From the NCBI GenBank assembly GCA_907165065.1, contig OU015524.1:1178001-1242000 (forward strand): DNA of 64,000 nucleotides, written 5' to 3'. The DNA is from Caprimulgus europaeus (taxonomy: Eukaryota > Chordata > Aves > Caprimulgiformes > Caprimulgidae). The notes beneath the pieces were generated by a model. It was not told where the DNA came from. It did no database searches and was given only the letters and a program-made list of their open reading frames with translations. Shown here piece after piece: positions 1 through 11,419 of the stretch. Position numbers and translations under genes: made by a program. Positions within the stretch are counted from its first letter, which is position 1. The number at the start of each line of letters is the position of its first letter.

Positions 1-1160
1 TGAAATCTAAACAAATATTTCAAAGAAGGTGGTGTCCCATTTGAAGGAAGTGATCCTATTAGGCTCTGGGATATGGCTGCTTTGTGGGAGGACTGGGCAG
101 CGTTTCTGTACGGCGGTGCTGTGTCCCGCTAATACACCGAGACATTGCTTTCATCCGAAACGCCGACAGGACTGAACTCCTCTCCTGCACTTTGGCTTTC
201 AGTGTTAATAATGAATGAAGAAAGTTCAGAGGATGGAAGCTAAGTGGATATTGTGCTTTAAAAGAATGAATTTTAACTAACAGCATGCCAGGCTGCTCAG
301 AAACGAGCCACAGGCAGTAAATGGATGTGTTTGTTGGGAGTGGACGGGAAGGCTGTAACGAGGCGTTTGTACGAGTTACACTGACATAAACCCCCAGAAA
401 ATGCAATGCAATTGAAAATATGTGTTAATTAGCAATGACAGGGGTTTGATGACGTTTCCTTGATGCCGTGGATTTTAGGTACCTCCTGTTTTGCTGCAGT
501 TAGCTTCCACAGGACAGCCACCTCTTCCACACCGTGTTATTTGTTATCATTGTCTTACTCTGTCTGCCAGGAGAGTGGGAATCTGATGCCATTTCGTAGA
601 TCTCAGGCACTGCCAGCAGGCAGCCTAGAAAGTTCCTTCTCTGGAAGCATCATCTGGATGAGGCCTTCCAGCTTGCTTTCTCTGATTATTACAAACCACC
701 AAGCTGCAGTGATGGTGGTCACCCTTGACCAAGAGAAGTTGTTGATTGTCCAGATCCTCAGTTACTGTCAGTCAGCTTTGGCATTACGATGTCAGCTCAC
801 ATCAGCAGCAGGTCTGGGTCAGAACAGTCATCAGAACCTGGAGCACGTAGAAAATGGCAGCAAAGAGCAAAAACATCCCGAGGCTTCATGCAACCTGTAC
901 CAGGGGCTTCTCTTCCACACTCTGCCTCACAACTCTAGGTGCTGTGATTGCTTACCCTGAAAGACCAGGCACTCAGAGACGCTCTCCAGCGCGCGTGGAA
1001 ACACAAAGCACGGTGGGACACAAGTAGTGCTTGTGATGGAGCTGTGTCAAAGTCCCAGAACAACTGTCCTCAGCACTTCCTGCAGGATACAGAAAGAATT
1101 ATATAGCAAAGAGCTAATCCCAAAATGATGTGCATGTATGTGGAGAGGTACGTCTGACAT

Positions 1161-1246
1161 TCACATTAATACCAAATGAGTTCATCGTGATTAATGGTAC
1201 TACATTAAATATCGAAGGAATTAATAATGATTAGACCATTATTTTA
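1161..1246. promoter_or_regulatory. Cluster of homeodomain-type TAAT cores (candidate regulatory element)
   Basis: Within about 85 bp there are several ATTA/TAAT cores: ATTAAT at 1165, GATTAATG near 1189, ATTAAAT near 1204, then TTAATAATGATTAG around 1221-1234. Such density of palindromic TAAT cores is seen in many vertebrate developmental enhancers, but also arises by chance in AT-rich DNA. No conservation data were available. The regulatory reading is inference. Confidence 0.2.
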
Positions 1247-1570
1247 AAGGGTTACCAACATGACACTGGCTCATTTTTTAACAGCTGTAGACAGTTGGGT
1301 TTGGACTTTTTTCTTTCTGCACATTTCCATTCCTCACCTCCTTCAACCAAATATACTCACTTGGAATTCCATCTTACTGAATTTATGATTTTATGGCTGT
1401 ATTTCCTGCCAGGGCTAAATCCAAGCCCCGATGAAGTCATTAGGAGCTTTGCTGTTCACTTCACCGCTGCAGAAAGCTGAGGCCTGATCCTGATTTCCCT
1501 GCATTTCCATTGGCTTCATTGGATTTTTGTATGACCCCCTCAATCCTAGAAAAAAGCTAAGAGAATATTA

Positions 1571-1612
1571 GTTTGGGGTTGGGTTTTTTGGTTTTGTTTT
1601 GAGGGGTTTTTT
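1571..1612 (+). repeat. G/T-rich low-complexity tract with repeated G runs
   Basis: A 42-bp tract made almost only of G and T with G runs of 4, 3, 2 and 4 separated by T runs. It resembles a degenerate telomere-like or two-tetrad G-quadruplex sequence on the plus strand. One run has only two Gs, so a stable three-tetrad quadruplex is unlikely. Most simply it is low-complexity DNA. Confidence 0.5.
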
Positions 1613-1954
1613 TCAATATTTAGCGTAAAAGCAAAATTTTTCTGTCGTATCTCAGATGCTTTTGTGGGAAGATAAAACAAAAACCAATTAAATTGAATAA
1701 TTAACAAGCCAAACATGTAAAGTGCTCCCAGAAAACTCTTTCCCTGCACGAAGATGAGTTGCACCAAGACTTCAGTGAGTCACTTGGCCTTGTTGTGTGC
1801 TGCAGGCCCACGTGTTGGAACAGACCAGGCCTGGGATGGGAAGAAGGTTGCAAACAGCCTGCTATGAAATTAATCCATGTGTAGGGAACACAATGGCCTG
1901 AATTGGCCATAGCCACCCATCACAGAGTGGGTTTGTGCAGCAGCTCACACCTCG

Positions 1955-1968
1955 TACGTGGCACGTGC
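1955..1968 (+). promoter_or_regulatory. Abutting TACGTG and GCACGTGC bHLH-type sites
   Basis: TACGTG at 1955-1960 is followed directly by the palindrome GCACGTGC at 1961-1968. TACGTG is the core bound by bHLH-PAS dimers of the ARNT type, and CACGTG is the canonical E-box of MYC/USF/CLOCK-type factors. Both contain CpG, which is depleted in this part of the window, so the pair stands out. Occupancy or function cannot be judged from sequence. Confidence 0.25.
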
Positions 1969-2145
1969 AGAGACAGAGAGGTTCTTGCTCGCTGGCTGTT
2001 CTTCAGCATCTTGGTTCTCAGTGAAAAGTGTTTTTACAGTCCCTTGAAGGACTGTGCATTATGTGCATTCTTCCTCTTCCAAAAACCATCACCTTCAAAG
2101 AGATCAATAAGAAAATCCAAATTACATGTGCAGTATTATGCTTTA

Positions 2146-2182
2146 AATAAAAGTGCCTTAACTAGGGTGGAAAAAAAAAAAA
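2146..2182 (+). other. Polyadenylation signal followed by an A12 tract (possible retroposed 3' end)
   Basis: A canonical AATAAA (2146-2151) lies 19 bases before a run of 12 As (2171-2182). That is the usual spacing of a mature mRNA 3' end joined to its poly(A) tail, as left by LINE-driven retroposition. The 300 bases upstream give no recognisable parent gene and I could not find clear target-site duplications. A chance coincidence in AT-rich DNA is equally possible. Confidence 0.2.
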
Positions 2183-2199
2183 GATGCAGACTTTGCAAA

Positions 2200-5100
2200 T
2201 AGGAAAAATGCCTGAACCAGATGATGAAGAGCTGTGTGTTTTGTAGGAATGGCTGCCAACACTTGGGTAATGCACTGTTTCTTGATGCACAAATAGTATT
2301 ATATTCCACACTTTTAATAAAACTAAAGAAGCCAAAAGTTCTCATAAATTATCTATTCAGTAGAAACCTCTAAAACCTACTAAATCTGTTTTGAAGTACT
2401 AATATTTCATAGACAGTGTTTAAAAATAGTGCATATCAAAGGGTGTGATTTATAAAGGAGAGAAAGCAAATATTTTTCCATTTCTAATTTGAAGTTCTTG
2501 GACAGAAGGATAAATCTTGTAACATTTGTCTGCTTTTCTTTTCTTTTTGTCTTTGCTGATTTTTCACAGGCCTTAGCTAAGATTAAATTGCTTCTTGATC
2601 AGCTGCTGATGATTAGTCATTTCAGCCCATTCACAGAAAAGTATATTAGAGGAGTCACAGCTTGGCTGTAATTTTTTTCCTGGTTTAATTGTTAAGAATT
2701 TTTCTGTGGTTGCTTTATAAAATGGTAGCTTGAGGTTTTCATTTGGACTTTTGTTCTGCACTACAAGAAATTCAAGAAAAGAGAGGATGAAACTGGTTGG
2801 CAGAAGCCTTTTTATTATAATGTTACTTCTCCCATAGGTCTTCCTGTTGTATCCAAGGAGTACCAGCCTCTGCAGCTCTGTTTGTATCTGTGTGTTAGGA
2901 AATTAAACATGTCAGGAACCCTTCTGTGGGGCTGAGGCTCTTGGGCACAAAGCTGCCCACTTGCATATTGTTGTACACTTTTACCTTCAAAATTCAGATG
3001 GTTGCATGGCTGCTGCCTGTTGGGAATGGTCCCTGATCTATGAAATACCTGATCCTTGCCAGGGAGTTGGCCAAGGGAATGGTGGACAGGTTGGGCCAAA
3101 ACATGCAAGGGATGGGGCTGGTGACTGAGAAGTGCAGGTGGTGGAGCTGCTACTTGTGAAGCAGGCAAGTGCCTTGGTGCTCGCTGCACGTCTGTATCGC
3201 TCTTGCTGCCAAATGAAGGTTCAGAACTGGATTTTTCTACTTCCAGAACTTGGTTCTGTGTTCACTGTGCCCATTTTGTGCCCTCATGCACTGATTTTTC
3301 AGCAGTGTGATAGCTTTTTCTTTTAGTTGGTGTCAGTGGACCATGGCAGTACTGGCTGCCTCTAAAAATCTCATTGTAGAAGTCTGAATGTGAAGTTGAG
3401 AGTCAAAGTCCGCTGTTTATAACCCCTATTTAAATCTGTACTGGCATCACACAGAAGGCATCAAGATTAAAGAATCTATTTTAGTGCACAAACTTCAAGG
3501 AGGATGATTTTTTTCTACCAGATCAATATATACCACCCTGAAAAATCTGAGCCCAGCTGTATTTAGCCAGATCCATATATTACATATGAAATACTCTCTG
3601 AAGTGGGCATTATCATCAAATATAATGACAGTAAAATAATGTGCAATAGGGTCTTTTGTGCAGAATAATTTACATGCTGGAGAGAGGTAGGCAGTCTTGT
3701 CAGTAGTGGTACGGTCAGATATCACTGGGTTTTTTTGGTTTTCAGTTATATGTGAATTTTTCCATTGTAAAAAATATCTGCAAAAGGTACATCCCAAATA
3801 AAATAGGGTCCTGTCGGGTCTGGATGGTGTGTGAGTGGTGAGCTGCCTGGAGAAAAGCACTACTGCGTGAATGTGCTTTGAAGGGTACGTTGAGATCCAC
3901 TGGTAGGTTGGACAAAGACAAGGTATGAAGTCTGCTAGGAGTGTTTTATAATTACTACAGTGGAAAATCAAAACCTCATGGGTATGCTTTGGTTCTGGGT
4001 AGTCATCTGTTTTGCTAGAGGAATGTCTAGTGGTTCCTGGCAGGTTTCTGGTCCTCGCAGCAGTGCAGGGAGGGTACCTCAGGAGTATGTTCTGCTTGGT
4101 TGCCACCAGGACTGTGGCACAAGGCAGCAGGTTGGAGAAGGCTGAGTGTGGAAAACCTACGGATGGACAGAGAGAAAAGAGTTTGTCCAGGCTGGTGAGT
4201 CTCAGAGCTTTGCTTGCCTGGCTGGTGCCAAGCGTTGGTTACCCAGGTGCTTTTAAGGACCACGGAGAACATCAGTGTGAGTGGTGCCACTGGCCTTAGG
4301 GGTGGCAAACATTTCATAGCTCCAGCACTTGTCAAAGCTTATGTGATAGAGAAAAGTTTAAATGCACAAAAGTTTAAGTGGCACCGAACCTCTTTGTGTC
4401 CTCTTGATGGGAGATGGGAAGGTGACCGCAGCCTCGGCTGGTGCCACGATCCCCGCACACGCTAACGGGGCAGATGGCATCGACAGGCTCGCCCACCACC
4501 GTGCCTCCCTACAGCGGGTCAGCGAGACTTATAGCAGCCTAAACTGGGAGAGTGTTACCTACTTAAACTGTTTTTTCTGACTTAATAAGAATTTTTCATC
4601 TACAGCAAGCCATTTTAAAATATTGTCTATACACAAACAGTCATTCTGAATAATAGGCCTGCACACAGTAAATGTCAGCTCTTTAAATCACGGCGGACTT
4701 CGGAAGCGGAGTAGAGAATGCTTCATAACAGTTTAAACTTCAGCCTCCCATTTATTATGTATGTGTTTATAAATCTCTGAGGGGCACTCTTTTTTCCTTC
4801 TGGGAAGCCCAAAGGAGCAGAGTTGTTTGTCAGCCCGGCTGGGTGGTGTGCGGTGCCGTGGTTGCTCCTTTGCATTCTGACCCCATTTGGTTTCAAGGTT
4901 GGTGTCCAAGGTTGTCCCTGAGGAAATTGTATTTTCTTTTCTCCTAACAGCAGCATGTAGGACCTTTTGTTTCTAGGATGATAGTACCGGGAGGCAGAGG
5001 AGTGGCGAGGGGTCAGCAGCGCGGTGTTGTGTTGTGTTTTCCTGTTCAAGCTGGACGTGAGTGATCGCCACCTCTAGCCAAGGGCTCTGCGTTTGTCACG

Positions 5101-8100
5101 CAGGAAGAGTACAAGGGTATCTTGCACAGCCATGGCTTTGAAAAATTTCTTCAGCATTCCCATCTATCTTGGTTAGTATGAATACTTTAGCATTAAATGG
5201 AGAAAAGGAGAATCCATCAATAGTTAATAACTGACCTTAAGATAGGAATTCAAAGTTCACTACAATTAAACCCAAGTGTCAGCAGAACCCACGAGGGAGA
5301 CTATCAATATATTTGACTATACCTGCCCATAGATAGCAGATTTAAATTCTGCAAGGGAGAGGACAGTGCATTATTCCTAATAAAAACATACCGTTGTACT
5401 GTCTTATATCCCAGACAAAACACAGAAGTTCTGGTATGAGTGATGGTGGGAGAAAACACACTGAGGAGCAAATGTGATTCTGGATGGAATTTTATCACAT
5501 GACTCTATTGTAAACCAGATGTTTGTCAGATTCAGTGGCAGAATGTATCCATCTTGGAATTTTTAATCAGGTTACGTAAAGGATTAAAAGCAAACATTTA
5601 CAAGGCGCAGGATTTAAAGATAATTGTATTTCTCTTAAATTTGTTATTTGCTTGGTAGATCATTACAAATATTTACATAATCGAGCACCTCATGGATGGC
5701 TTCTTTCATTGTGATGTTTGATGTACATCCACAGCATCAGAGAGACAGAACATAAAGAGACTGTTCCACAGACATAAACAATAGTTGTGATGTAAAAAAT
5801 ATGCTCTATTATTAAAAAAAGGCAGCTGCAGCCAAATCTAGGAGTTACGGGGCAAGATTCTGATGCTTGGAGAGAGAATTACAGTTCCCTGGGGAAAGCA
5901 GCGCTGGCCTCGCCCCAAGGGGAGCTTGCCCTGGGTAGGAGGTAGATGTGTTGTTACTCTTGCTGCTGCAGCTGACTTTTCCTTCCATTTCTGTCCCTTT
6001 CTGAGGAAAGAAGAGAGAGAACAAAGCTTGAAAAAAGGGCAGAGATAGGAGAAAGGGAAACTTTATTTTGTCGCAGGGACTTCTTAAGAGATTACTTTGC
6101 TCTTGCAAATGTGTTCATCCCAGCATCCTTGTAGTACCTGTGGGTGGTTCTGTGGGGCTAGAATTCTATTCAAGACCACTAGTTCTCGAGAGTATCTTTT
6201 CTACTGTCCTTTTGTTGGCAGATAATTCATAAGGGAACTTCATAGCAGGGTATATTGAGTGTACACAGAGATATATACATAGGTGCTGCAGCAGCATAGC
6301 GATATACTGCTAAACACAATGCTGAACAAGCCTGTGGGAAGAATTTTTGATGTTTTTACATGAAATAGCATTTGAAAGAATAGGAAGATGAACTAATCAC
6401 ACTCCCTGTTTCATTTTGGGAGATATTATTCCACTCAGTGGATTTCTAATTCATGGGCAACAAGGACAAAGTCTGTTAAACCAGTAAAATATGAGAATAC
6501 CTTTTCCTTTGACATCATCTCCCATGTAACTACGGGATGTATAAGTCCACTTGGACTTCAGTTGTGATATTTTACTACACCAACCAACTTACTGGGAGCG
6601 GTAACTAATATCTATAGCACTTTAATCATTCCTGGTACCAACAAGATCTGTTGAATACGAAATCCCCACCAAGTCAGGAGGCAGTATTAATGGTGAGATA
6701 TAACGTACTAAAGCTGGGAAGTGGGTTTCTGAATGTGATGCTAATTCAGCCACATTATGGACCATTTATGGCCCAGATGGATTATTACAAATGGAAGATA
6801 TTGCTGATGATTGCTGTACTCAAGTTAATGATGTGATAGAGACCTTGACACTCCGTAGCTGAGGACTGTACTGCTGTAGCCTGCTGTCACACTGCTCTTC
6901 TGGCTGCCTCTTCACCTCCGCCAGCCCTTGTGTGTAGCATACACTGGGAGGATCCAGTGCTGCCAGCTCAGAAACCAAGGAGATGTTAACTTAGTTAAAC
7001 ATGCAAGAGAGATGACTAATTCCGAGCCTTTAAGTATAATCTTTACTAGAAAAGACTGGGTATCACAAACTTCTCAGTGGGAGAAAGCAATAGATCTCTT
7101 TTAGTACTCTGAGTCACAAAACACGGGGTGTTTCTGATTTTTAGCTTGGGTCATGATAGGTTTGGGAGGATGATGCATGTATCACTGGGGAGATCATGGG
7201 AGAGAGAAAAAAAATTGGGTTACTGGAAAATTGTGTAAGGCCTGGAGACTTGCTCCAGAATTTTTCTGCAGCTGTCTCACTGATACTGACTGGGCACCCC
7301 CTGTAAGTGGGGGAGATCCCTCAAATGTTTAGTGAGTATATTTAAAATATTTTTCCAGCAAACTCCCTACCTTCAGGTAGTGGGTAAGATGCAGTGAGGC
7401 ATCGATGTCTTGGCTTCCATTTGAGCTTGAGAAATAACATCACTATTGCCCTATTGAGATACAGAAATGTATCTCAAAAGCCCAAAGCAGGACAGTTGCT
7501 AAGAGGTATTTCTTGCATTGAGTAATGTAATTTTACAGCCTTGAGATTGTCTTGGAGAATGTTACCGAGTTAAAAATGTCAGCCAAGATCAAAGCATAGT
7601 GAAAAACGTATTGCTGGAGCAGAGAATGGGAGGTGGGGGGTAGGAGACCCCTCCTAGGAGACTGTGTCCAAACCCTGTGCCCACTTACCCCTCCTGCTGC
7701 ACCTGACCATGTTAGCTAAAGACATTTTAGAGATACAGCGCAGGAAAAGATAAAACATGAAATAGCTGAATCTGACTTTGAATGTCTGTCAAGTTTCATG
7801 TCTTTTAAGTCCTGAACAGATTTATTTCACTTGTATCAGCCACTCTGTGGCAAGTCCACCTAAATCAGAAAGCCTGGGAGAAGGTCCCTCAGTTGCCACC
7901 TTGCCTGCGTGGTGGCTGCTCTCGGAGTACTTGGTTATATGTGTATGTGCGGAAGAGATTTGAGATTCAGTGATCATCACGGAGTGTCGCTTTCCTCGGA
8001 GCTAAACACCCCAAGGAGCTGGCTGAAAAGGTTAGCCCTATCTGTCAGGTTTTTTGGGTACAACAAAGGATCTTCTCCATTCAGTCTGAATGAAGCGTAA

Positions 8101-10960
8101 TCTCGGCTGCATGGGTCAAATATTCCAAGTTCATTTACCAAATCGCTGGGCAAATGTCACAAGTTCCAGACAGCCTTAGTACAAAGCAATGCCATCTATC
8201 AAAACTTAAGCATGTTGGAGGGAGAGCATCGTGGCTGGGAGTGTTATTTATTCAGTGAAGCACATGCTGAATTGAACAGCATGCTTTGGATAGAGAGACT
8301 GGAGGTCTAGCACTCATCTTTCCAATGAGCTTTTTTATTTCTGTGTAGAGAGATTTTTATACTCAAAAGAACTGTAACAAAAGCTGTTTAGACTCGCTTG
8401 CAGTCCAAGTGTATTATTTCTCCCTGTTAGACTGCAAAATCTTAAGGAAAACAAGTTTTTGCTAATAATTTTCAGTTGAGATTGGACCTGTGTGGGCTTA
8501 TAAGGTCATTCGCTTGACTGAGCAGCCACGGACGTTACACAGTGGGAAGTGGGCAGGGCTAGTGCTTGACAGCTGTTCTTGGGAGTGATGGCCATATGTA
8601 TCCCCTGCCACAGGACTGGTTTTCTGATTGGGATCATTCATTTGTGGAAATACTTGCCTGCTCTCTGAGGGATGATGCCGTAAATTCAAAAGAACGTGGA
8701 GATGCATTGGGTTTAGATGGGCGTGAGTGGGCTCTGCTGGTGTCCTCCTGACAGCTCCAACTGGCACAGGGTCAGTTGTCCCTCTGAACCTTTCCCTTCC
8801 ACCAAAGGGTTAGCACTGCCAGGAGAAGGTGCAGGATAGTGGCTGCTTTAATCAGCAAGGTTGCCTTCAGGTTCTCCCGATAAAGCTTTTTTTATCACCT
8901 TAGTTGTGTTGGGTGCCAGTGGGCCAGGCTCGTGGTCAGGTCACGTACAGGAAAGGTATTTTTTTGTCTTGGTGCCTCTGTCTCCCTCTTTCTTTCTCCA
9001 TTGGTCTGACTCATCCACTTATCTTGTAAGCTCTGTTATCACTGAGAATGCCTTTTATTGTGCAGAGATACTGTGCCTATCGGAATGATCTTGTTTGAGA
9101 TATCTTCATTTCACAGATGAATATAACCAAGCACACAACAACCCTTAAAGGCCTTTGCTAAGGCTGCAGAGTGAGGTAATGTGATTGTCTGTACACACTG
9201 AATCCAGCCTTCTTGTGCATATGTGTCAAGATACAATCTTTAGTGACGTGTTCACTCATTATTTCCTCCTCAGGCCCCTTCCCTTAGCTGTCAGCCTGTT
9301 CTTTTAACTCACTTGCTCCCTGCATTTTCCTAAGTCTTTAAAATAGCAGCCTGAAAGCGCAGAAATGTTAGGGTGCTGACATTCCTGTGAGCCATCAGTA
9401 TCCTTGGGAAGTTCAGGGCCAGGCTGATGGCATTCTGAAGTGTTTGGGGGTTATTTTTAGAGAAATCAGAAAAGTTGAGCCTTACTTAGAGCTATCTGTA
9501 CAGAGCACAGTCAGTCTGTGAAGCAAATCGGTTCTCGTCAGGTAGCGATCCCATCGCCAGGACAAGCCTGCGTGCTCTGCAGAGCTGAGGCAGTCTCAGT
9601 AAGTGTCCAGGGCAGGTCCTTGCCTACTCTCTCTTCTTCCTTCCGTGCTCTGCCAAAACATGTTTCATTAACCTTTCAGGGACTGAGACTATGCTGAAGT
9701 TACATACCAGGGTGCTTTCACATGAGGCTGGCTGTGTGGATATCTCTGCCCTGTAGCTGCAGAGTGTCATGGCTGTTGTGAGAGAGGAGAGTTCATCTGC
9801 ACCTACACATAATTATCACGTTGTTGGCATCATGAAAATGTCAGCAGTCTGCTCTGTCTGCAGCTTAGCAGGTGTGAAGGGGACCTGTTGTTGTTAAGCA
9901 GTCCCCCTTTTCCTCCCACTCTCCATTCCCATTATCATGTCCTTCTAGTTTTCCTTAACGAATGCTCCCCGGTAACTCGGAGGTTCAGTGACGAGCTGCA
10001 CAATTCATGTCCCATCTGCTTTATCTGCCCATGACTTTTGGGTCTTACCCAGTTTTTTGTCCATTTCCCCTCTAATAAGAAGGCTGGAGGACCTGTTCAA
10101 AGGAAGAGGACCTAACCTCACTAACACCTAGGCCTCGTGTGTGGCTGGAATTTTTCCTGTTCTTGAATCTTTGCCCATATGACCCCAGAATCCACTTTAT
10201 CACATGGAAACAGTGAGTAGCTTCATAATTGGCTGTCTAACGGTATAGCTAACACCAGCTTGTTTGGAGAGAGGCATGGAGTCAAGCTTTGCAGGTCTGT
10301 AGGGCTTTACCAAGACTTTATTTCCATTAGTGCTCCAATCCACAACATCTGTAAATTCATAATTTTAATCCCCCCCTTTTTTTTTACTTACCAGTGAGTG
10401 ATATGCCAAATCCAGCCTGACTGTTCCTACTCTAGCAAAGGTGTCGAGCTGCTGTGGAAATGAATGAAAGAATCCTTCATGAAGTAACCATCAGACATGC
10501 TGCTGTTGCTATTTGTGAAGCTGTTGTCTTTCATCAGCTTGTTTTTACACGAGGTTTTGAAAAGCCATTCTGAATTGTGTAAATATCTGAATATAATTGA
10601 CTTTCCAATTTCACAGTTTATCAGAAGGAGAAAAAGAGAAGTTGGGGAAAGCCCTAGATATTTCAAAGACAATAAGTGCATTTGATGTAATGGTCTATGA
10701 TTTTGTCTTTTGTTGTTTAACCCAGGATTGAAGAAACAGATGGTAAGATTTTCTAGGAAGCTTAAACCAGAAGCCAAGCTAATACAAAACTGTTCAGCTA
10801 TCACACAGGGTAAATCCATTCTGTCGCTTGCTTTGGTTTTTTTTTCCTAAATCACAACTCATCAAAAGAAAGGTTTAGCTTTATAAAAATATATTTACCA
10901 GGAAGCTTTTTTGCAAAGGAGAAGGGCATGCTTTGTTAAACCAGATGCATTTTATTTTTC
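2200..10960. other. Unique noncoding stretch
   Basis: About 8.8 kb with no repeat family or exon that I recognise. Frames are broken often. The longest (minus strand, 3495-4106, 203 codons) shows no domain, repeat or membrane pattern and sits in ordinary-composition DNA. A C7T9 run at about 10373-10384 is simple low-complexity sequence. Next to it on the minus strand is a good splice-donor match (GGTAAGT), but no coding exon precedes it. Confidence 0.6.
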
Positions 10961-10974
10961 CTGGAACCAAGATT

Positions 10975-11100
10975 TATGAAAGCAGTATGCTCATATTTCT
11001 CCATATACAGTAATTGGAACTCATTATGCTAATTGTATTTCCATTATCACTAATTAACAATCATAGTGACCTGGCCCACAGTCTAATTTGTCTTTAATCT
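10975..11100. promoter_or_regulatory. AT-rich block with homeodomain and POU-type cores (candidate enhancer)
   Basis: The block has TAATTG at 11011, ATGCTAAT at 11026-11033 (one base from the POU octamer ATGCAAAT), and TAATTAAC at 11051. Further CTAATTTG and TTTAATC motifs lie just downstream. The mixture of octamer-like and TAATTA sites in about 100 bp is like many conserved neural or pituitary enhancers. It was judged by eye only, so it is a candidate and not an assigned element. Confidence 0.25.
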
Positions 11101-11390
11101 GTTTTTGTATAGGGAGTTTTACCCTGTAATTTCAAGGTGATAATTCTATTCAGCACAACTTTATTGAATAGTGAAATGTAATACTTGTAATATTTAGGGC
11201 TGTTCCCATTCAGACAGTTCAAAGGGAGCGGGAAGTGAATTTATACCTGGCCAGGCTGCTGCAGGAGTGGATGTGCCTCCCTCCTGCACTCGTGTACCCT
11301 ACCTGTGCCTGACTGAACCTGTGCGCAGCGTGTCTGGAGTGACTGCGGGTTGGTCAGCGTTTGCTGATGAGATCTGTGAGCTGTGAAGGA

Positions 11391-11418
11391 GTGTGTGTGT
11401 GTGTGTGTGTGTGTGTGT
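11391..11418 (+). repeat. (GT)14 microsatellite
   Basis: An uninterrupted run of 14 GT units. It produces a spurious histidine-threonine run in a minus-strand reading frame (11241-11660) that should not be annotated as a gene. A pure dinucleotide run of this length is likely to vary in length between individuals. Confidence 0.97.
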
Positions 11419-11419
11419 T

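Larger units (their letters stand above)
1..2140. other. Unique noncoding stretch, left end
   Basis: I see no exon with a recognisable protein and no known repeat family. The longest open frame (460-960, plus strand, 166 codons) has no domain, signal peptide or sensible composition and is treated as chance. Inside are a TAAT-rich patch (about 1161-1246), a G/T-rich tract (1571-1612) and an abutting pair of bHLH-type sites (1955-1968), each listed separately. Confidence 0.6.

Noticed and set aside
460..960. 166-codon plus-strand open frame
   Set aside because: Same reasons: no domain and no supporting context.
3495..4106. 203-codon minus-strand open frame
   Set aside because: No recognisable domain, motif or codon bias, and no splice or promoter context. 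Consistent with chance in a 64-kb window.
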